Below, in pieces: positions 18,096 to 27,373 of a stretch of DNA of 64,000 nt. Each line of letters begins with the position of its first letter. Positions within the stretch are counted from its first letter, which is position 1. The notes under the pieces were generated by a model. That model saw only the letters and a list, made by a program, of their open reading frames with translations, did no database searches and was not told where the DNA came from. Source of the stretch: Paenibacillus doosanensis (GTDB lineage: Bacteria > Bacillota > Bacilli > Paenibacillales > NBRC-103111); NCBI RefSeq assembly GCF_025060755.1, contig NZ_JANYUY010000021.1, positions 1 through 64,000 of the forward strand, written 5' to 3'. The translations under genes were made by a program, and so were the position numbers.

Positions 18096-18749
18096 TTACA
18101 TCCTTCCCGCCGCCATTTTACGTTCGGCCAGCCGTACCCCGAACGAGACGAGCGAAGCGATGGCAAAATACATCAGAAGCAGCAGCACCATAATGACCGG
18201 CGACCAGGAGATGTAATTGTTGCGCAGCACCATAGCCTGATACGTTAAGTCGGCCAGCGTGATGAAGTAGACGAGCGACGTGCCTTTGATCAGCTCGACG
18301 AGCAAATTGCCGAACGGAGGCAGCATTCTTAGAAACGCCTGCGGCAAAATAATCGTTTTCATCGTCTGCCATGGCTTCATATTCAAGGCCGTGCAGGCCT
18401 CCCATTGCCCCTTGGGAATCGCCTGAATGGAGCTTCTGACGATTTCGGAGCCGTACGCGCCGTAGTTCAGCCCGAAGGCGACGACGGCCGCAGCGAATTT
18501 CGGCAGCTCGATTCCGATGAACGGAAGCGCGAAATAGATCCAGAACAGCTGAATAAGCAGCGAGCTGCCCCGGAAAAATTCCACATACACCGCAGATACC
18601 GCTCTTACCGCCCTAAACCTGGACAGTCTGCACAAGCCGATCAGCAGCGAGACCGCCATCGCAACCGCCGAGGAGATGAAGGCGATCGCAATCGTCACCT
18701 TCGCTCCTTCCGCCAGCAGCGGGATGAACTGCGTCCATGAGGTTACCAT
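18096..18749 (-). CDS. ehuC: Ectoine/hydroxyectoine ABC transporter permease
   Basis: Second permease of the HisM/GlnP class, 217 aa, with about five membrane segments and the coupling motif QAIPKGQWEACTALNM. FRGSSLLIQLFWIYFALPF is characteristic of the family. The ATG follows the ehuB stop codon by one base (TAGCATG), with GGAGCAG inside the end of ehuB, so translation is coupled. It pairs with EhuD as a heterodimeric channel. Confidence 0.9.
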   Translation of the reverse strand: MVTSWTQFIPLLAEGAKVTIAIAFISSAVAMAVSLLIGLCRLSRFRAVRAVSAVYVEFFRGSSLLIQLFWIYFALPFIGIELPKFAAAVVAFGLNYGAYGSEIVRSSIQAIPKGQWEACTALNMKPWQTMKTIILPQAFLRMLPPFGNLLVELIKGTSLVYFITLADLTYQAMVLRNNYISWSPVIMVLLLLMYFAIASLVSFGVRLAERKMAAGRM

Positions 18750-18750
18750 G

Positions 18751-19662
18751 CTACTGCTCCTTGCAGAGCGCTTCGGATGTCATGTCGCCGGGAAGCTCCT
18801 GTTCCGTAAATCCGAATTTTTGCAAAATTTCGAGCAGCTCTCCGGAATCCTTCAACTTCTTCAGCTCGGCGTTAAACGCTTCCTGGAAGCTCTTGTCTTC
18901 GGGACGGAACGCCGTTGCGCCGTATCCCCTGACACTCTTGGAATCGATAAGCGGCTGCTCGAAATCGGCGACGCGTTCGAGCTTGCTGTCATTGGCCGAA
19001 TCCAGCATCGCCTGCAGCGCAGGCCCGGTCATCGTTACCGCTTGCGCCCGGTTGGCTTGAAGAGCGTTCAAAGCCGACGCCTGATCGGGCACGAGCACCA
19101 TCTGCTCTTTGGCGACGCCCGATTTTTCCAAATAACCGATCTCGATCGCACCGGTCATAACGGCCACTTTGGCCTCTTTGTTGTTGGCGATGTCTTGATA
19201 ACTGCGGAGCTTGTGGGGATTGCCTTCCTGAACCGCGATAGCTTCTCCGATACTGTACTCCGGATTAGCGAAGAGAACCGCTTGGCAGCGCTGAGGATTA
19301 ATAAACATGCCGGCCGTAATCATGTCGAACCGTTTGGCTTGAAGGCCCCCGATTAATGATCCGAATTCCGTTAATTCGCCTTTCATTTCGTTGATACCGA
19401 GTTTGCCCAGAACTACCCGGGCAATTTCTACCGCTTCTCCCGTCAATTGACCGTCGGATGTCTTATAGGCGTATGGCTTCTCGTTAGCGAAGCCCACCGT
19501 CACCGAGCCTTTCTGTTTGGCTTGAGCCAACGTATCGTTGCCCGCTTCGGACGCCTGTTTGCCTGCATTGCCGTCTCCGGCGCCCGCTTGCCCGGCGCTT
19601 CCGCAGCCGACGACTGATGTGAGAAGCGTTAGAAACAGCACCATCGCTAGACCCCTTCTCAA
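18751..19662 (-). CDS. ehuB: Ectoine/hydroxyectoine-binding lipoprotein
   Basis: Solute-binding protein of the polar amino-acid family, 303 aa. It starts with TTG at 19662, the first possible start after an in-frame stop. The basic N-terminus and lipobox SVVGCGS mark a lipoprotein; an internal ATG at 19644 would remove the basic residues. The binding fold shows VTVGFANEKPYAY, GEAVEIARVVL and FDMITAGMFINPQRC, the last being typical of EhuB. It is the first gene of the ehuBCDA-ectABCD operon. Confidence 0.9.
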   Translation of the reverse strand: MRRGLAMVLFLTLLTSVVGCGSAGQAGAGDGNAGKQASEAGNDTLAQAKQKGSVTVGFANEKPYAYKTSDGQLTGEAVEIARVVLGKLGINEMKGELTEFGSLIGGLQAKRFDMITAGMFINPQRCQAVLFANPEYSIGEAIAVQEGNPHKLRSYQDIANNKEAKVAVMTGAIEIGYLEKSGVAKEQMVLVPDQASALNALQANRAQAVTMTGPALQAMLDSANDSKLERVADFEQPLIDSKSVRGYGATAFRPEDKSFQEAFNAELKKLKDSGELLEILQKFGFTEQELPGDMTSEALCKEQ

Positions 19663-20257
19663 GCAGCATCACTACCTCTCTTAAGAATTCGTTCGCGCGA
19701 ACAGTTATAATGCTAACACAGTTTTTTGGGCTGTGTCATACAGGCTGACACCGGGTATTTCCAGTAAATCCCTCCTGTCCTAGGGTATGGGGGGATTACC
19801 CGGCCTATGCTCCTTTTTCCTTCCCTATCGTCCCATATCGTGTATAACTCTCCATTTTCGATTTTTAAGCCAATATGGTATTGGTAATGATAAATGACTC
19901 CTTTATATCAAAAGATGTCCCTGATCGGCATTTATTGCAGCTAAAATCACATTCAGAAGGCATATCGCGGAGTGATCCCAATGGCAAAATGGATAAATCG
20001 GCCTTCGCAGCGCCTTAACCGCATAGCCTCCCCTGTCTTATGCCAAGCCGTACCGCTCGCCCAACAAGTGCGGTTGCCGTCCCCTCGATGATTGCGGCAT
20101 TTTAGCGCCAAGGAAATTTTTTCTTTCCCTGCCCAACCGGCTCATCCTACTCGCACGCTCCATTCCTTTTCGTCGCATCATGTCGCTTGTCGTCGCCCGA
20201 TTTATTTAACCATTGGTAAAATAAAGCGAATACCCGTCTCACAAAACTTCCCTCGCA
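19663..20257. promoter_or_regulatory. Region upstream of the ectoine operon, with palindromes
   Basis: There is no gene here. The perfect palindrome GTTCGCGCGAAC (19690-19701) lies about 30 nt before ehuB, next to an AT-rich TTATAA stretch. ACACAG and CTGTGT (about 19715-19737) form a second dyad, and CCAATA/TATTGG (19872-19886) a third. The first is well placed as an operator for osmotic control. I cannot define a clear promoter. The rest to 20257 shows no coding pattern. Confidence 0.4.
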
Positions 20258-20428
20258 GAACAAATCCCCCAAAAGTGACGTGATGCTCTGAAGCTTATTC
20301 CGTCCGCATCCAGCCTAGGCTGGATCGGCGTCTAACCATTCCTCTGGGATCGTTCTATGGGTAGACATTCCTTTCGGGGGAGCACCCGGATTTCCACAGG
20401 AATTTGCTGCGCATCATTTCCTAAACAA
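20258..20428 (-). repeat. Structured 171-bp repeat, copy 1
   Basis: First of three near-identical copies (others at 27203 and 31994). It contains the palindrome ATCCAGCCTAGGCTGGAT, the arm pair TCCCCCAAAAG/CTTTCGGGGGA, and GTCTAACCAT paired with ATGGGTAGAC (one mismatch). Its 20428 end abuts the T-tract of the next terminator. It has no ORF that is kept between the copies. Confidence 0.85.
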
Positions 20429-20463
20429 AGAAAAAAGACAGCCTCTTTTAAAAGAGACTGTCC
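20429..20463 (-). terminator. Intrinsic terminator of the RND exporter operon
   Basis: GACAGCCTCTTTT and AAAAGAGACTGTC (20437-20462) form a near-perfect stem. On the minus strand a run of T follows at 20436-20429. It lies 16 nt after the stop codon of the secreted protein gene. Confidence 0.88.
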
Positions 20464-20478
20464 CAGAGGGATAACACC

Positions 20479-22281
20479 CTAGCTCAACGTTTTCAGCAGC
20501 CGCTTCGCTTGTCCGTCAGGCGTTTCGATAACTTCGTACATATTGACAGTAATCGGGAATTCGAACTGTTCGCTGGCAATGCTGTTCGTCACAATCGTCT
20601 GCGTGCCGCTAACGAGCTTCTGGCTTCCCGTGAAGCTGCCGTCCGCCGTGCCCAGCACCCGTCCTAGCTTGTCTACGACCTCGAAATGAAGCTTGGAGAA
20701 ATTTTGATCGACGACCACGTTCTCCGCTTGTTTCATGTCGAGCGTCAACTTCATTTTATAAGAATAAGATGCCGTCGTCGTTCCATAGTTCGTGCCGACC
20801 GTCCAATCCGTCAAATGAATATCGTAAGGGTACAGATGGAGCGTATTATCGTCGCTTTCCTTCTGGAGCGGCGCCTGCACCGACGCGATCGCTATTTTGT
20901 AAGGAGACGCCGTCTGGCCGTCCAGCAGCTTCAGCACGAGCCCGTCTCCGCTTTCGGTCTGCGGGATGTTAAACGAATAGCTTACGACATAGCTGAGACC
21001 CGGGTTAAGCGTCGCCGCAACGTTCGTCTGCCTTACGCCGGAATAGGCAGCTCCGCCGCCGCCGACCAGCTCGGTTTCGAAAGCCGGCGTCGGTACCGGC
21101 TTATCGCTCTTGTTCGTCAGCACAAACTTGCCGATGGCGGTCTTGTAGCCTTCTCCCGGATTTTGCTGCATATGCAGCTCCATCAGCGTCACCTGCGTAT
21201 GATCGATCAATTTCGACAACGGATCTACGGCGATCGGCGAGCCTAACGTATAACTTGCCGTAGAGGCCGGGTCAGCCTGCGCCCCAGCGGGCAAAGTTAC
21301 GGCCAGACGGCCCGTATCGATCTGTGTGCCCGCTGCGGCTTGTCCGCCGCTCGTCTGAGACGAGCCGGAGCCCGAGCCCGGCAGGAACGTATCGGTAGTC
21401 ATGAGGATCAAGCTGGACGGCTCCGCGTTATTCTCCATCGGAACGGCAAAATGAATATATTTCTGCTCGCCCGCTTCGACGGTTACGTCATCCTTCTCCG
21501 TGCGCGCTCCCGCAAAAGTTTTCTGCCCGGCGCGGACGTCCAAGCGGAAATCGGGCACCGTCTCGCGTCCGAGTCCGGGATTTTGCGTCAACAGCGTGAC
21601 GACCGCTACCGGACCCTTATCCGTATTCTCCGTAGTCAAACCGGCCGGCGTATAGAGCAAATCGGAATTGAGGCCGGGAATGGAGAACGTTTGCCCCCAT
21701 GCCAGCTGCGTGGTTGGAAGAGCGCTGCCGCTGGAGCCGTACCATACTTCCGGGCCTAGCGGGAAGCCGAGCAGCGTCGTCTCCGTCTTCGGATAGGCGT
21801 ATTCGTCCACCTTCACGAAGGAGACGCCGGCCAGCTTCATCGCCGCCTTGCTGTCCACGACGCTCATATAGACGAGCTCTCCGATTTCCTTGGGCTTCAG
21901 CGCCTTCTTGTTATCGGAGCTGGCATCGAGGGTATAATCGAGACCGTCCGCCGTTTGCACCCTCAGCTCGTAATCGGGCACGCGCTGCTTCTCCGTGCCG
22001 CCGTTATACAGTCTGACCGTGACGGCGATGCGCAGCCCGTCCGGCGTCGACTCCACAGATGCCCCTTTGACGGCGGCCTGAATATTCTCCGTCAAATGAT
22101 TGTCCGCCGGCGTCTCGGCCGCGGCCTCCGTTGCAGCTGGTTCCGCTGCCGCATTCTCGCCGGCCTCCGTTGCGGACGGCTCCGCCGCGAGCGCCGCTGC
22201 GGGCAGCGCCGCGCCTCCTTGCACGATAATAGCGGTGCCCAGCATAACCGATGTCAGTGTCATTTTCCATCGTTCATTCAT
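20479..22281 (-). CDS. Secreted protein of unknown function, RND operon
   Basis: Exported protein of 600 aa that I do not recognise. The ATG at 22281 is chosen (GAGGAG 8 nt upstream; a GTG three codons earlier overlaps it). A signal peptide ends near AALPAAALAAEP, followed by an Ala/Glu/Thr-rich linker. The body appears to contain repeated beta-rich modules of about 150 residues, with recurring text such as VTVRLYNGGTEKQRVPDYEL, VAVVTLLTQNPGLGRETVPD and IGKFVLTNKSDKPVPTPAFE. These suggest Ig-like or DUF4352-like domains. It follows the adaptor gene by 23 nt, so it is probably an extracellular partner of the exporter. The function is not established. Confidence 0.75.
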   Translation of the reverse strand: MNERWKMTLTSVMLGTAIIVQGGAALPAAALAAEPSATEAGENAAAEPAATEAAAETPADNHLTENIQAAVKGASVESTPDGLRIAVTVRLYNGGTEKQRVPDYELRVQTADGLDYTLDASSDNKKALKPKEIGELVYMSVVDSKAAMKLAGVSFVKVDEYAYPKTETTLLGFPLGPEVWYGSSGSALPTTQLAWGQTFSIPGLNSDLLYTPAGLTTENTDKGPVAVVTLLTQNPGLGRETVPDFRLDVRAGQKTFAGARTEKDDVTVEAGEQKYIHFAVPMENNAEPSSLILMTTDTFLPGSGSGSSQTSGGQAAAGTQIDTGRLAVTLPAGAQADPASTASYTLGSPIAVDPLSKLIDHTQVTLMELHMQQNPGEGYKTAIGKFVLTNKSDKPVPTPAFETELVGGGGAAYSGVRQTNVAATLNPGLSYVVSYSFNIPQTESGDGLVLKLLDGQTASPYKIAIASVQAPLQKESDDNTLHLYPYDIHLTDWTVGTNYGTTTASYSYKMKLTLDMKQAENVVVDQNFSKLHFEVVDKLGRVLGTADGSFTGSQKLVSGTQTIVTNSIASEQFEFPITVNMYEVIETPDGQAKRLLKTLS

Positions 22282-22304
22282 TGTGTCCACTCCTCACTGT
22301 CGGA

Positions 22305-23630
22305 TTATTTGGCTTGCTTCTGCCCGTCCGGGGCGGCTCCCGCCGGAGCCGGAGACGGGGAAGGCGCCGCAGACGCGGCTTCTACCTTCTGTCCGTCCTT
22401 AAGCTGATGCTGTCCGGTAACGACCAACTGCTCGCCTTCCTTCACGCCGTCCAGCACTTCCTGATAAGAGCCGTTGATACGGCCCAGCTTGATTTTGCGC
22501 TTCTGATACGTATCTCCCTGCTGCACGAAGACGAACGCGTCCGATTCCTCCCGGATAATGCTTAACGTCGGCACAACGACGACCTTCTCTTCTTCCTCCG
22601 TCGTCAGCTGAACCATCACGCGCGTCCCAGGCGTGATCGTATGGTCCGGATTGGCGACCTCCAGCTCCAGCGTATAAGTTTTCGTCTGCGCGCTCATGAC
22701 CGGAGCCAGGTAGCTGATTTGAGCCGTTCCCTTCTTGTCCGGGTTATCCGGGCTATAGTAAACGAGCTCCTTCTTGTTTTTGACCAGCTTCATATTGGTC
22801 TCGCTCAGCTCCGTCGTGATCTTCACAGGGTCGATCTGCAGCACCTGACCGAGCTTCGATGCGGTGTTGACCGTCTGCCCGACCTCGGGGGTAAAATCGG
22901 TCAGCACCCCGCTGGCCGGAGCCTTGACGTTATAATTGTCCAGCGCGCGGATGGAATCCTCCAGCGCCAGCTGATTGGTTTCCGCCTGCGTCTCGGCCGA
23001 AGCGATCGTATTGTTGTTATCGTTTGCGGCCAGCTTGTTCTGAGCCGATTCCAGGCTCATGCGGGCATTGTCCACCTGCTGCTGCGCCTGCTCCAACTGA
23101 TGGTCGCTTGCCAAACCGTTGTCGTAATCGTTGCGCATTTTGTTATAATCCTGCTGCGCGTTCTTCAGCGCCGTTTCGGCCTTCTGCACCGCATCGGCCA
23201 AATCCTTGCGGTTGTTGATCTGATCGTCCTTCGCCTTCTGCAGCGACTCTTGCGAGCTCCTTACCGCCAGCTCGTTTTTCCGCTTGGCCGATTCCGCATC
23301 CTTGCTGTCGACACGGAACAATACTTCGCCTTTTTCGACATAATCCCCGCGTTTCTTCAATACTTCAATGACTTCCCCGTTCGCTTTGGTTGCAATATCA
23401 ATCGCGGTTCCGGCCGAAATATCCGCCACCTGCTCGGCCGGATCGCTGATCCGCTGCTTGGCCACCGGCTCCGTCTTAACGGCTCTTACCTGCAGCTGCG
23501 CCTGCGCCGCTCCCTTGGGCCCGCCGGGGGCCGAGCAGCCGGCCGCCATGACGGCCGCCAGCGTCAATACGGCCAGAATGCGGACGGCGTGATATTGCCT
23601 TGTACCCTTTCCCATGCTGATCCTCTTCAT
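22305..23630 (-). CDS. RND efflux adaptor (HlyD/MFP) lipoprotein
   Basis: Membrane fusion protein of 441 aa starting at the ATG at 23630 (GGAGGAGG upstream). The lipobox VMAAGCS predicts a lipid anchor. The order is a biotinyl-lipoyl half (KANGEVIEVLKKRGDYVEKG), a long coiled coil of about 130 residues rich in Ala, Gln, Lys and Asn, the second lipoyl half (VKAPASGVLTDF), then a beta-barrel (TRVMVQLTTEEEEKVVVVP). The Pro/Ala-rich C-terminus may be flexible. It lies between the RND pump and the secreted protein in one operon. Confidence 0.9.
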   Translation of the reverse strand: MKRISMGKGTRQYHAVRILAVLTLAAVMAAGCSAPGGPKGAAQAQLQVRAVKTEPVAKQRISDPAEQVADISAGTAIDIATKANGEVIEVLKKRGDYVEKGEVLFRVDSKDAESAKRKNELAVRSSQESLQKAKDDQINNRKDLADAVQKAETALKNAQQDYNKMRNDYDNGLASDHQLEQAQQQVDNARMSLESAQNKLAANDNNNTIASAETQAETNQLALEDSIRALDNYNVKAPASGVLTDFTPEVGQTVNTASKLGQVLQIDPVKITTELSETNMKLVKNKKELVYYSPDNPDKKGTAQISYLAPVMSAQTKTYTLELEVANPDHTITPGTRVMVQLTTEEEEKVVVVPTLSIIREESDAFVFVQQGDTYQKRKIKLGRINGSYQEVLDGVKEGEQLVVTGQHQLKDGQKVEAASAAPSPSPAPAGAAPDGQKQAK

Positions 23631-23711
23631 CGTTCTGCCTCCTCCATGCTTTTCCAAATCCCCTGATTGATTCCTTGCATTCTATACGGATCGGATTCGT
23701 GCACCGACCTT

Positions 23712-26700
23712 TTATCCTTCCAGCGTGCTTGTCGGAGCGGCCGAATGGTCCGCTTTATGCAGCAAGCGGGATATGCGCGCCTTGATCTCCTCGATCAGCT
23801 CGTACACAATCGGAACGACGATCAGCGTTAAAATCGTCGAGGTGATCAGCCCGCCGATAACGACGACGCCGAGTCCTTTGCCGATCAGCGCGCCTTCTCC
23901 GGATAAGCCCAGTGCGAGCGGGAATAGCGCCATTATCGTAGCGCCGGCCGTCATAATGATTGGTCTTAGGCGGACTTTACCCGCTTCGATCAAGGCATGA
24001 CGAACCGTATAACCCTCTTCTCTTAGCTGCTGGGCGCGGTCGACCAGCACGATCGCATTGGTAACGACAATCCCGATCAGCATCATGAAGCCGATCATGG
24101 ACGTCACGTTCAGCGCCTGCCGCGTAACGACCAGACCGATCAATCCACCGATGGCGGCAAGCGGCAGCGAGAACAGAATGGCGAACGGTGCCGCCGCATT
24201 TCCGAAAGCGAGCACCATGACCAGATACACCATGAAGACGGCGACGGCCATAGCCATAAACAGCTGGGTGAAGCTTTCGTTAATATCTTCGTTAACGCCT
24301 CTGACCTCGCGGGTTACGCCGTCAGGCAGTTCAACGGAACGCAAGGCGGCCGATACTTTGCCGCTTACGGCGTTTTTGTCTTCCGCTTTAATCTTCGCCG
24401 TCACCCGCACCAGCTGCTTCTGGTCGTCGCGTCCAAGCGATACGGCGCCGGGAACGAGACTAATTTTGGCGACTTCCTTCAAGTAGACAGTTTGGCCGCC
24501 CGTACCTGCGAGCGGAATATTGCCCAGCTTTTCCAGCGAGTTTTTATCGGATTTATCCATCGACACGGTTGTCGTATAAGTTACGCCGTCCAGCTTCAGA
24601 TCGCCGAGATTTTGCTTTTGAATCCACGTGCTGGCGGTCTCCCGCACCGACGAGGCCGTCAAACCGAACGCTCTCGCCTTTTTCTGGTCGACCGCGATCT
24701 CTACCTCGGTTTTGCCGTCGCTCAGGCTGTCTTCGATTTCGCTAAGCTCGGGAAACTCCTCCATCTTCGTCTTGATGATGGCCGCAGCCTCCTCCAGCCT
24801 CGTCTGATCTTCCCCTTTCAGGTTATAGGAAAAGTCGGTGCTCGACACGCCGTTGCCGCCTCCGACTCCCCTCGGCTGTACCTCGGACCCTGCGGGAAGC
24901 TCCGAGAGAATGAACTGCTTCGCCTGCTCCTTCACTTGATCGGGGTCTACTTGCTCATTAACTTCCACATAAATTTGCGCAGCGTAAGCGACCCGGTTAT
25001 CCCCGTTGCCGTTATACCCCGCCAAGCCTTCGACATAAGTAAACAACTTATTGCCTTGGCTGTCCTTGGCGTCCATCAGCAGCTGCTCCAGCTCCTGCGT
25101 CTTTTCCTTGGTCGCTTCGAATGCCGTTTCATTGGGCAGCTTCATGACAAAATACATCGTCCGCGACGGCTTCCCGTCGGGAAGAAACGATACGCCGAGC
25201 GCAGGAATGGTCGCAGCCAGTGTGCCTACGAACAACAGCGCCGCCAGAAGCAGCGATTTGATTCGATGGGTCAGCGACCAATGAAGGACATTCTCGTAAA
25301 CGGTCATAAATTTGCCCTGCTTCTCCTGATCATGGGATGCATGCTTCACCTTGCCGCGCAGCACGAGCAGCTTCGCCAGCATCGGAATGACCGTCAATGC
25401 GACGAGCAAGGACGAGAGCAGCGCGCAGGCCAGCGTAATGGCAAACGGCCGGAAAAATCCGCCGACGACGCCGCTGACCATCCCGATCGGAGCGAACACG
25501 CCGACCGTAGCCAGCGTAGACGAAGTGATTGCCATCGCCACCTGCTTCGTGGCCAGGACGATGACCGATTCCTTGCGCTCCTGAGCTTTCTCCAGCGTCG
25601 TATAGATGTTCTCGATAACGACGATCGAATCGTCGACGACGCGCCCGACCGCGATGAACATGCCGCCGAGCGTCATCGTATTCAGCGTCAGCCCGAGCTC
25701 CCACATCAGCAGCAGCGTAATCAAAATGGACAACGGTATCGACACGAGCACGATCAGCGTCATCCGCACGTTGCGCAGAAACAGGAGAATCATAAAGGAA
25801 GCCAGAAGCGCTCCGACGACGCCCTCCCGCAGCATCCCGTTGATCGATTCCTTGATTTCGTCCGCGCCGTCATAGGTCGTTTTGAACACAGCGTTAGGCA
25901 TAGATTGCTTCCACTGCTCCTTCAGCTTCTCGACACTGTTCGAGAAATCGACGGCGTTTGCGCTGCCGGTTTTGTACAAAATCATCGCAATGGCCGGCTT
26001 GCCGTCCAAACGTCCGGAGAAGTTGGACTCGGTAATCGCTTTAACCTTAGCCACGCGATCCAGTGTAATAATATCTCCCTTAGGAGTCGTTATTTCGATT
26101 TGTTCAATATCGTAGACGCTCTGAATATCGCCCGTCACGCGGGCGCTCTTGTCGTTCCCGCTAATTTCGACGCTGCCGATCGGACTCTTCGTCACGGCAG
26201 CCCGCAAGGCGCTCGTCACCTGAGGCGGCGTTAATCCGTACGCGTTCAGGGCGTCTGCGTCCAGTTCAATGTCGAGACTGGTATCTCTGACGCCGATCGA
26301 ATCCAGATGGTCGATCCCTTTGACCGATTCCAGGTCCGGCTTGATCGTATCCTCATAACGCTTGTCCAGCTCGGTCTGGCTCATTCCGTTCTCGGCATAA
26401 GCCACCAGGTAGATCGAAGGCATCGAGGACGCTCCGAACGTCGACGCTTTCGGCGTACCCGCCGAATCAGGAAGCTGAACTTCCTGCAGCAGGCTCTCGA
26501 CATCCTGCTTCTTCTTATCCGTATCGACATTTTGCTTGAACTGCAAAATGACCCTGGCATTGTTCTCGCTGGAAGTCGACGACATCGAGTCCAAATCCTC
26601 GATATTGGCCAGCTTCTTCTCCAACGGCTCGGTCACTTGTTCCATGACGTCCTTCGGCGAGCCCGTATAGGTCGCGCTTACCATAACGACCGGGAACGAT

Positions 26701-26822
26701 ACGTTCGGCATGTTCTCCACCTTCAGCTTGCTCGTGGCGTAGACGCCGCTGCCGAACAAGAGAATCATGATGATGAACAAGGCGGAGACATTTTTCATCG
26801 AAAAATGGGTTAATCGGTTCAT
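23712..26822 (-). CDS. RND-family efflux pump (AcrB/HAE1 or Swr type)
   Basis: Proton-driven exporter of 1036 aa starting at the ATG at 26822 (GGGGAG upstream), giving MNRLTHFSMKNVSALF followed by membrane segment 1. Twelve membrane segments are arranged 1+5 and 1+5 around two large extracytoplasmic loops. The proton-relay region of segment 4 reads GRVVDDSIVVIENIY, and AIVLVDRAQQLREEG marks the second half. Monoderm homologues (B. subtilis SwrC/YerP) export surfactin-like lipopeptides or drugs. Here the substrate is unknown. It is the first gene of a three-gene operon. Confidence 0.93.
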   Translation of the reverse strand: MNRLTHFSMKNVSALFIIMILLFGSGVYATSKLKVENMPNVSFPVVMVSATYTGSPKDVMEQVTEPLEKKLANIEDLDSMSSTSSENNARVILQFKQNVDTDKKKQDVESLLQEVQLPDSAGTPKASTFGASSMPSIYLVAYAENGMSQTELDKRYEDTIKPDLESVKGIDHLDSIGVRDTSLDIELDADALNAYGLTPPQVTSALRAAVTKSPIGSVEISGNDKSARVTGDIQSVYDIEQIEITTPKGDIITLDRVAKVKAITESNFSGRLDGKPAIAMILYKTGSANAVDFSNSVEKLKEQWKQSMPNAVFKTTYDGADEIKESINGMLREGVVGALLASFMILLFLRNVRMTLIVLVSIPLSILITLLLMWELGLTLNTMTLGGMFIAVGRVVDDSIVVIENIYTTLEKAQERKESVIVLATKQVAMAITSSTLATVGVFAPIGMVSGVVGGFFRPFAITLACALLSSLLVALTVIPMLAKLLVLRGKVKHASHDQEKQGKFMTVYENVLHWSLTHRIKSLLLAALLFVGTLAATIPALGVSFLPDGKPSRTMYFVMKLPNETAFEATKEKTQELEQLLMDAKDSQGNKLFTYVEGLAGYNGNGDNRVAYAAQIYVEVNEQVDPDQVKEQAKQFILSELPAGSEVQPRGVGGGNGVSSTDFSYNLKGEDQTRLEEAAAIIKTKMEEFPELSEIEDSLSDGKTEVEIAVDQKKARAFGLTASSVRETASTWIQKQNLGDLKLDGVTYTTTVSMDKSDKNSLEKLGNIPLAGTGGQTVYLKEVAKISLVPGAVSLGRDDQKQLVRVTAKIKAEDKNAVSGKVSAALRSVELPDGVTREVRGVNEDINESFTQLFMAMAVAVFMVYLVMVLAFGNAAAPFAILFSLPLAAIGGLIGLVVTRQALNVTSMIGFMMLIGIVVTNAIVLVDRAQQLREEGYTVRHALIEAGKVRLRPIIMTAGATIMALFPLALGLSGEGALIGKGLGVVVIGGLITSTILTLIVVPIVYELIEEIKARISRLLHKADHSAAPTSTLEG

Positions 26823-26895
26823 TTCAGCACTCCCCTCGGTCCTTTCCTGATTTATCTTTTGGTTGTATGTACACCAGAATAGAATAATATGGAAG

Positions 26896-26913
26896 TATGA
26901 ACTGAATATGAAC
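26896..26913 (-). promoter_or_regulatory. Direct-repeat site upstream of the RND operon
   Basis: The plus strand reads TATGAACTGAATATGAAC; on the minus strand this is two TTCATA half-sites 11 bp apart, 74-91 nt before the pump start. The same motif precedes the response-regulator gene (29646-29662). The pattern suits an OmpR-type dimer. A TATTAT/TATTCT stretch follows at a -10-like distance. Confidence 0.6.
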
Positions 26914-26984
26914 TGGCGCATATTTTGTCGGGAACCGGCTTCTGTATGGCCACAACTGCGGCTGTAACCGTTGCGCAAGCCTCC

Positions 26985-27166
26985 AACGGACACTGATGCC
27001 GTTATTGGACCCTATAATCAGCTTCTTGAATTCTAGCGGACATGATTGCAGCTACTTAATAGAAATATCTCTCTTGATAAGCAAATCGGGACTAATAAGC
27101 GCCGTGGCGACCGTTGCCATTTGAAAACGGCCGTTTGTAACGAGATTAGCTGCCATGGTGTCCGTT
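26985..27166. repeat. Possible palindromic element upstream of repeat copy 2
   Basis: AACGGACAC (26985-26993) and GTGTCCGTT (27158-27166) form a 9-bp inverted repeat about 180 bp apart. Inside lie a third related word (GCGGACATG) and the palindrome AAACGGCCGTTT (27125-27136). No gene is seen. It could be a degenerate small mobile element, but only one copy occurs here. Confidence 0.35.
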
Positions 27167-27202
27167 AAATTTTATGGGTAACGCAGACGGTGAGAATAAG
27201 CG

Positions 27203-27373
27203 GAACAAATCCCCCAAAAGTGACGTGATGCACTGAAGCTTATTCCGTCCGCATCCAGCCTAAGCTGGATCGGCGTCTAACCCTTCCTCCGGGATCGTTC
27301 TATGGGTAGACTTTCCTTTCGGGGGAGCCCACGGATTTCCACAGGATATGGCTGCGCATCATTTCCTAAACAA
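27203..27373 (-). repeat. Structured 171-bp repeat, copy 2
   Basis: About 90% identical to copy 1 by eye and in the same orientation. The central palindrome has one change in its centre (CCTAAGCTGG). The TCCCCCAAAAG/CTTTCGGGGGA arms are unchanged. Its 27373 end abuts the A/T tract of the terminator after the histidine kinase gene. Confidence 0.85.

Noticed and set aside
20092-20283. 63-codon frame overlapping repeat copy 1
   Set aside because: The frame is not kept in copies 2 and 3 and has no ribosome site.
20258-20428. Repeat considered as an IS200/IS605 or IS-end fragment
   Set aside because: No TnpA/TnpB remnant or known end sequence is visible within or beside any copy, so a named family cannot be supported.
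24492-26234. 580-codon plus-strand frame opposite the RND pump
   Set aside because: Antisense shadow rich in Arg, His and Gln. The minus strand encodes a full pump here.
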